Shown here one piece after another: positions 58,908 to 64,000 of a stretch of DNA of 64,000 nt. Both the position numbers and the translations under genes were made by a program. Below the pieces are notes generated by a model that did no database searches, was not told the origin of the DNA, and saw nothing but the letters and a program-made list of their open reading frames with translations. The DNA lies in the NCBI RefSeq assembly GCF_010093535.1, contig NW_022985197.1, forward strand, positions 324,777 to 388,776. Reading direction: 5' to 3'. This DNA comes from Lindgomyces ingoldianus. Lineage: Eukaryota > Ascomycota > Dothideomycetes > Pleosporales > Lindgomycetaceae. Each line of letters opens with the position of its first letter. The first letter of the stretch is position 1.

Positions 58908-61877
58908 ATGGCTTCCTCGTTTTCTTCTCGGTCGGCATTCGCCCTCTTCGTCGCCATTCTCTCCTTTCTCGGTGCTGCGCTGGCCGACAACACCAAATAC
59001 GTTACCGGGACCGTCAATGGACAACAGGTGTATTTGAAAGATAACCGACGACCGGCGCTGTACACTGGGAACTTTGGAGACTGCATGGGCAGCAGCACCG
59101 TCAATGTGACGCGATTCGATGCTGCGTACTACAAGGATAACATGACTGTGCTTTTCCACCTGGCGGGAGAGACTGCTCTGACGAACGAGGCTCTTATGAG
59201 TAGGAAACGCATGCTTGGACTGGTCTGGAACTCCGGCTGACAAGAGGACAGTGTACATCGGGGTATTCGCTTACGGAGAAGGTCGATTCGACTTGACCTT
59301 CAACCCGTGCAGCGCAAACATCGCCAGGTGCGGAACATTCATTCAGTGCTTGTGTGCATACTAACAAATCGTAGTCTATGTCCTATGCGAGCCGGAATCC
59401 CAATCGAGGCCAACGGTATCATTCCCATTAGCCAGAGCGATGTCGCCGGGATCCCATCGCTCGCTCTAGTTATTCCCGATTTTGAAGGAGAGGCTATCCT
59501 GAGGATATTCGCAAACTCTACACAATCTGAAATTGGCTGCTTCTCTGCCGTAGTTACCAATGGCAATACTTTTTCGCAGCCGGAAGCTGTGGGCTCGATT
59601 CTGGGGATATTCACCATTGTTGCTGTCATAGCGTCGTTCGCTACTGCCATCTACGGCGACAACATCCCGGTCATGCGCAAACACTACGCACACTCGCTAT
59701 CCGTCCTGGTGGTGTTTGCTGTGTGGCATCACATCTTCTTCAGCGGAGCTCTTTCCATGAACTGGCCGAGCGTGCTGGTAGCGTTCTGGAGCAACTATGC
59801 TTGGGCTGGTGGGATGATATATACGGAGGCCATGCAAAACTCTATCAATAATTTCGTTGGATCCAACAAGGGCAATACCTCGGCGGTCGGAGCTGCCGGA
59901 GTTGGTACCTCCAACGAGAATCTCGGAGGCGGATACGATATTTCCAAGATTTACAAGCGCGACGTGTACAATAATGCTCTGAATGTCCCTGGACTCATGA
60001 GGCGGAGCAAGTTCAACCGGGTGGCTCGCCACCTTGAGGAGCACCTTGCAAAGAGAGAACTTGCCAACAGCACGGATGGTTTCTCGTATTATGGCCGTCC
60101 GGTCAAGCCAGGCCTTCCACTACCAGGAAACTATTCCGGATTCGCCGGAACGCTTGCAGAGGAGAATATCCCGGCGTCGAATGCATTCATGACCGGGTTC
60201 CTCTGGTTCCTCATCCTTATGGTCATAGTGGCCGCCTCGGTTATTGCTCTCAAGTTCACCTTGGAGGCCCTGATCAAGACGAAGTTGGTGAAGAATGATC
60301 GACTTGCTTTCTTCAGAACGCACTATCTCGGCTACACGGCGCTTGCTGTTCTTCGGACCCTGTTCATCGGATTCTTCATGCTTATCTTCCTTTGTCTTTT
60401 CCAGTTTACTTACCTTGGATCTACTGGCCCTGTGGCCATCGCCAGCATCGTCTTCCTGATGATGTTGGTCGGCCTGGGCGGAATTGCAGGCTACGCTTGC
60501 TTCTACAGGATCAAATTCGGAAATTATGTCTCGGAACCAGACCGTCTTAATCTAGAGAAGAGGAAGGCCTTAAAGTTCATTCCCTGGTACGGATTCTCAC
60601 GGGCAAGCGAAGGGGCACGGTCGGAAGATAAAGTTTATGCTGGTTCCCTGCCGTGGTGGAGAGTTCGGCCTGCTTCTGAGGAGGATAAATCAATCCATGA
60701 TGATGAGGCCTTTACCAAGAAGTTTGGCTGGCTTGCTTCCCGCTTCCGTAGGACTCGCTGGTGGTTCTTCGTTGTTTGGCTGGTCTACGAGTTCGTGCGA
60801 GCATGTTTCCTTGCTGGCGCCTCCGGACACCCCATGACCCAAGTTTTTGGCCTCCTCGTGGTCGAATTCATTGCATTCATTGGCATCATCATAATGCGTC
60901 CTTTTGAGGGGCAACGGTTGAACCTACTTGTTGTCTATCTCCTTGGATTCAGCAAGGTGGCTACAGTCGCGCTCTCGGCCGCTTTTGATACCCGGTTCAA
61001 CCTCCCACGCATTCCCACTACCGTTATCGGGATCGTCATTATCGTCATCCAAGGGATTCTCACCATCATCGTTCTCATGGCGATTGTGCTAGGAGCTATC
61101 TCCAGTTACATGTCGGTGATGCGTAACCGGGAAGACTTTAGACCCAAGAAGTGGGTTCCTTACCGTAAGAGGTACTTCAACCACATCGACCAAAAAGAGA
61201 AGGACGCTCCCCCTTCTCCGCCACCCCCTCCACCACCAGAACCAGAGCAACCCAAGGGCCCTTACTTCAGCGTCAATTCTATCAAGCGAATGCCAAAGAT
61301 TGAGGATGAGGATGCCGAATTCGTAGCGGAGATCAGTGGCGAACCCAATATGTCCCAGGTTTCATTAGCGTCTAGGAACATGGCTGAAGCTGCTGAGATT
61401 CAGAACCGCCCCAGCAGAGCTCCGAGTATCCGGTCCCAGATGTCCTTCACCAGCCTTCCGTATGGCGCTCGCGTCCACCGCGCGAGCTGGAGTTCCCGAG
61501 ACTTCAGTGACTATCACGGCCATAACCGACAGCGTACGCTGAGTTCTACTATGCCGCTCGCTCCCGAGCCCCCTAGTCGACCAGCAAGCCGGACTCTGCC
61601 TGCACTCAACGCACGTTTTGCCGGCAGCAGCGAGAATGTGAATCGTCAAGCTAGTCCACTATCTAGTCGACCTTTGACACCGGTCATGTCGCCAGTGGAG
61701 ATGGGTCGCGAGTCGAATAACCCTAGTCCCCTTGCTCGACCAAAGAGCAGACCCAGCGTCGGCGCTCCGAGGACTTCCAGACCGCAGCTACAGACGCTGA
61801 TGAGTGAAAACGAGATCCCAAGTTTGCCGCAGATGAAACATGCGAGGGATGCTGCGAAACCTAGCGCGGTGACATGA
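58908..61877 (+). CDS. FLC-family (TRP-like flavin carrier) membrane protein
   Basis: Model: join(58908..59199,59252..59327,59375..61877), 956 aa, introns of 52 and 47 bp with CTGAC/CTAAC branch sites. Splicing restores MMYIGVFAYGEGRFDLTFNP and SLCPMRAGIPIEANGIIPIS. A signal peptide (MASSFSSRSAFALFVAILSF...) leads into an ML-like lumenal domain with paired cysteines. About nine membrane spans follow (for example SILGIFTIVAVIASFATAIY, FLWFLILMVIVAASVIALKF, VIGIVIIVIQGILTIIVLMA), the FLC/TRP-ML layout. The ~220-residue cytosolic tail is Pro/Ser-rich, starting with PPSPPPPPPPEPEQP, and probably phosphorylated. In yeast, FLC proteins act in FAD uptake into the ER, wall integrity and calcium release; the same role is inferred. 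Confidence 0.95.
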
Positions 61878-63889
61878 GCAGAAGTGAAGCACGGAGGAGC
61901 CGCAAACGGAACGGAGTGATTAATGAAGACGCTTGAGGACGATTATTCCTCATCTCAACAGCTTTCCACAGCTTAACGAAGTCATGATACGAAAACAAGT
62001 CCTGAGCGCGAATGAGCGAGCGTATTTTTGATCAGAGCAGAGCAGAAATTTTGTTTTTTGGTGCGTTGCATGAATACCTTTATTGGCGTTATCGTAGTAT
62101 GGTTTCCGGCATCAGCGTGATATGATAGCGCACATTCACACACACTCTCTCATCCAATCACTCACTTCATTCAATTCGACCTGGGAGAGCAGAAACTGAC
62201 CAGGGCAAATGGATGTGGTACTAGCATTCCTTTCCTTATTCAGATTCGACCACATTGCATTAGACGCATCGGCATCAGACTCCTGAAATGGATGTCCTTT
62301 TGGCGCTGGGAAATTTTCTCTGAATGGGGACTTGAGAGGAGGGAGATTGATATTAGATTGTTCATTGCATTGATCATGTGCTACCTGGACTGGTGATGAT
62401 GGCGGGCTAGGTAGATAAGCGGGATGGATGCCGGAATAATTAATGAATATGCAATGCATCAGGGTAGCTTTCTGCTATACATGGCCTAGAATCCTGATAT
62501 CGGTTGATGTCTTGATAAGATTCCTCGAGAAGAGCGAGCCCTACGTGCCTGTTCGAAATCCGGGGGTTTGGGGAAGAGGAGTATACATGACCAGGTGTGC
62601 TATCTCTTACCTCGTGAGTATATAATCAGGACAACGAACAATAGCAGAGATGCTCAAGCCCGTCGCTCCACTCTCTTTGGGTATCCATGTCCCTCTCGTT
62701 CCCAATCTAACGGGTGATGATGGCAGAGCTGTCAAGGTCCGGGAACAGCTGGAGCACGATTTAGATCACCATGGGTGGAAGCTCCATCTTCAGTTCCCGA
62801 TCATTCTGTCATGGTATTGTTGGGTTTGTCTCACCAATACCATTGTTGCGTGCTGCCAGCTCCCCTGCCCCTGTTTGCATCCTTGTAAGCTGTGGCGTTT
62901 GCACAGCGGATGCAGGATGGACGCACTGACCAGAGTTTCCGAGACCGCGGATTGAAAGGCGTTATGGTTTAAGAAATGTTAGAGCTACGTCACCAAGGTC
63001 AGACGAAGGATGCACGATGTCTGGTTTCCAAGGCTGGCTGGTTGGGCAGATGGATTGTTGAGGTTCTGGAATGAGGAGCAGCCACACTTTGCCTCCACAC
63101 TAAAGCGATTCGCAGCTCAAATTTAGGAGTGATAGGCCGATAACATGCCAGCCCTCTCTTGTCACGGAACGTGTATCCGTTACAATCTGTCTGGAGTACG
63201 CAAATGGGACAAAAATTGTCGATACCTATCCCGCATCTCGATCACGCCGTTGTCAAGCCACACAAACCTCGCCGATCCCTCCTAAAACTGGCCAAATGAC
63301 GACACATGAAAATTTAAGCTTGTGGCGCATGATGTCGAAAATGGGCGTCGCGTGCAGAAACCGCAGGGATTAGCCTGTCATACGATACTAGATTGGGATG
63401 GCAGGCGAAGATCGATGCCTGTTTCGGAAGACGCTAAGTTGAGCAGGTCAAAGAGCAGGTTTTTGGTAGGCGGGCCGGGGAAGTGTTTGTGTGAAGGTGT
63501 TGTGATCAAACGCTCTGACGGCGATAGATGGACAGAGATTGCAGGTGGCAGGCGTGCGGCGGGAATTTGAAGGGGAGGAGAAAGAGCAAGGATGTTTAAA
63601 TGACGTCACGCAGAGATTGGGCAGGCGGGAGTGTTTATAAGTGAGGAATGGAGGACTTGTCTAGCTCTACCTACAAATCTTGCGATTTATTTGCAACTTT
63701 ACAAACCACTACAACAAGCCCTTTTTCAGACAAAGAGAGAAAGTAAAGCTGTTTTATACAAGGTTTGTTGTCTTTCTCGCTCTGGAGATTTAACATACTG
63801 AATGACGGAACGCAGAAGCTTTACGACACAGCCATCGACCCCCCAAGTCCCAACGCACCTCTACCAAATCCTGCATCGCCACCGCTGAA
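61878..63889. other. Intergenic, no convincing gene
   Basis: 2.0 kb. A minus-strand ATG frame of 107 codons (62136-62459) is Pro/Ser-rich and was not accepted. Toward the right edge, pyrimidine-rich DNA and a possible 5' UTR intron precede the gene at 63890. Confidence 0.45.
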
Positions 63890-64000
63890 ATGGGTGCCGT
63901 CGTATCTTGCGTATGTCTCCCTCATCACACCCACACAGCCCCGTGCTAACGCAAACGTACAGATTAAGTCCGTCCTACGCACAATCGGCAATTGCCTGAT
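63890..64000 (+). CDS. Small acylated-type fungal protein, N-terminal part
   Basis: Model: join(63890..63910,63963..>64000). Exon 1 encodes MGAVVSC and ends at GTATGT; the 52-bp intron has a TGCTAAC branch and GTACAG end; exon 2 continues IKSVLRTIGNCLM to the edge. Met-Gly followed by small residues and Ser at position 6 fits N-myristoylation, and Cys 7 invites palmitoylation, so plasma-membrane attachment is inferred. I recall small conserved fungal proteins starting MGAVVSC, about 60-80 aa long, of unknown function. Only 20 residues are visible. The leader CCACCGCTGAAATGGG has A at -3. Confidence 0.68.

Noticed and set aside
62136..62459. 107-codon minus-strand frame, Pro/Ser-rich
   Set aside because: Has an ATG but no recognised domain, leader or splice partners; not strong enough to call.

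Overview
This window is nuclear DNA of a filamentous ascomycete (Pezizomycotina; a leotiomycete is possible but not proven). Most genes carry several short introns of about 46-60 bp, with GT..AG ends and CTAAC/CTGAC-like branch sites. Intergenic stretches are pyrimidine-rich. The protein families are typical of the group: LCCL membrane protein, Gin4/Hsl1-type kinase, flavin-carrier (FLC) protein, hevein-type chitin-binding secreted protein and a STAND-like N-terminal domain. I rebuilt exon joins by hand from reading phase, splice signals and family motifs. I found no rRNA, tRNA or CRISPR.

Layout. 1-2.1 kb: a partial DNA glycosylase gene (-) head to head with an acyl-protein thioesterase gene (+). 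4-11.5 kb: a small Cys-tailed ORF, a 900-aa STAND-N/ankyrin-like membrane-anchored protein (-), an inverted-repeat element, and an LCCL multipass protein (-). 11.5-14.9 kb: a gene-poor stretch. 14.9-16.4 kb: complex I subunit NDUFA2 (-) and mitochondrial pyruvate carrier MPC2 (+), divergent from a 292-bp spacer. 17.1-20.1 kb: a large protein of unknown function (-). 21.4-22.8 kb: a locus with 15-residue repeats. 23.6-24.7 kb: a six-exon secreted chitin-binding protein (-). 25.7-26.6 kb: a dead short-chain dehydrogenase. 27.3-30.8 kb: a small mitochondrial membrane protein (+), a candidate membrane protein (-) and ribosomal protein eL24 (-). 31.6-35.9 kb: a Gin4/Hsl1-type kinase (-). 36.9-39.4 kb: a small broken gene and a C2H2 transcription factor (-). 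39.4-54.9 kb: about 15.5 kb in which I recognise no gene. 54.9-61.9 kb: a GFA-family enzyme, a mitochondrial hotdog thioesterase and an FLC protein (all +). The right edge opens a small acylated-type protein gene.

The intact genes are mostly housekeeping, with a mitochondrial theme (NDUFA2, MPC2, the 27.3-kb membrane protein, the hotdog thioesterase). Accessory material (STAND-like protein, inverted-repeat element, repeat locus, chitin-binding protein, SDR pseudogene) lies mainly between 4 and 27 kb. No convincing new multi-gene system is visible. The best leads are the 15-residue repeat locus, the STAND-N/TM architecture, the chitin-binding protein with a 17-nt exon, and the long empty region upstream of the zinc-finger gene.
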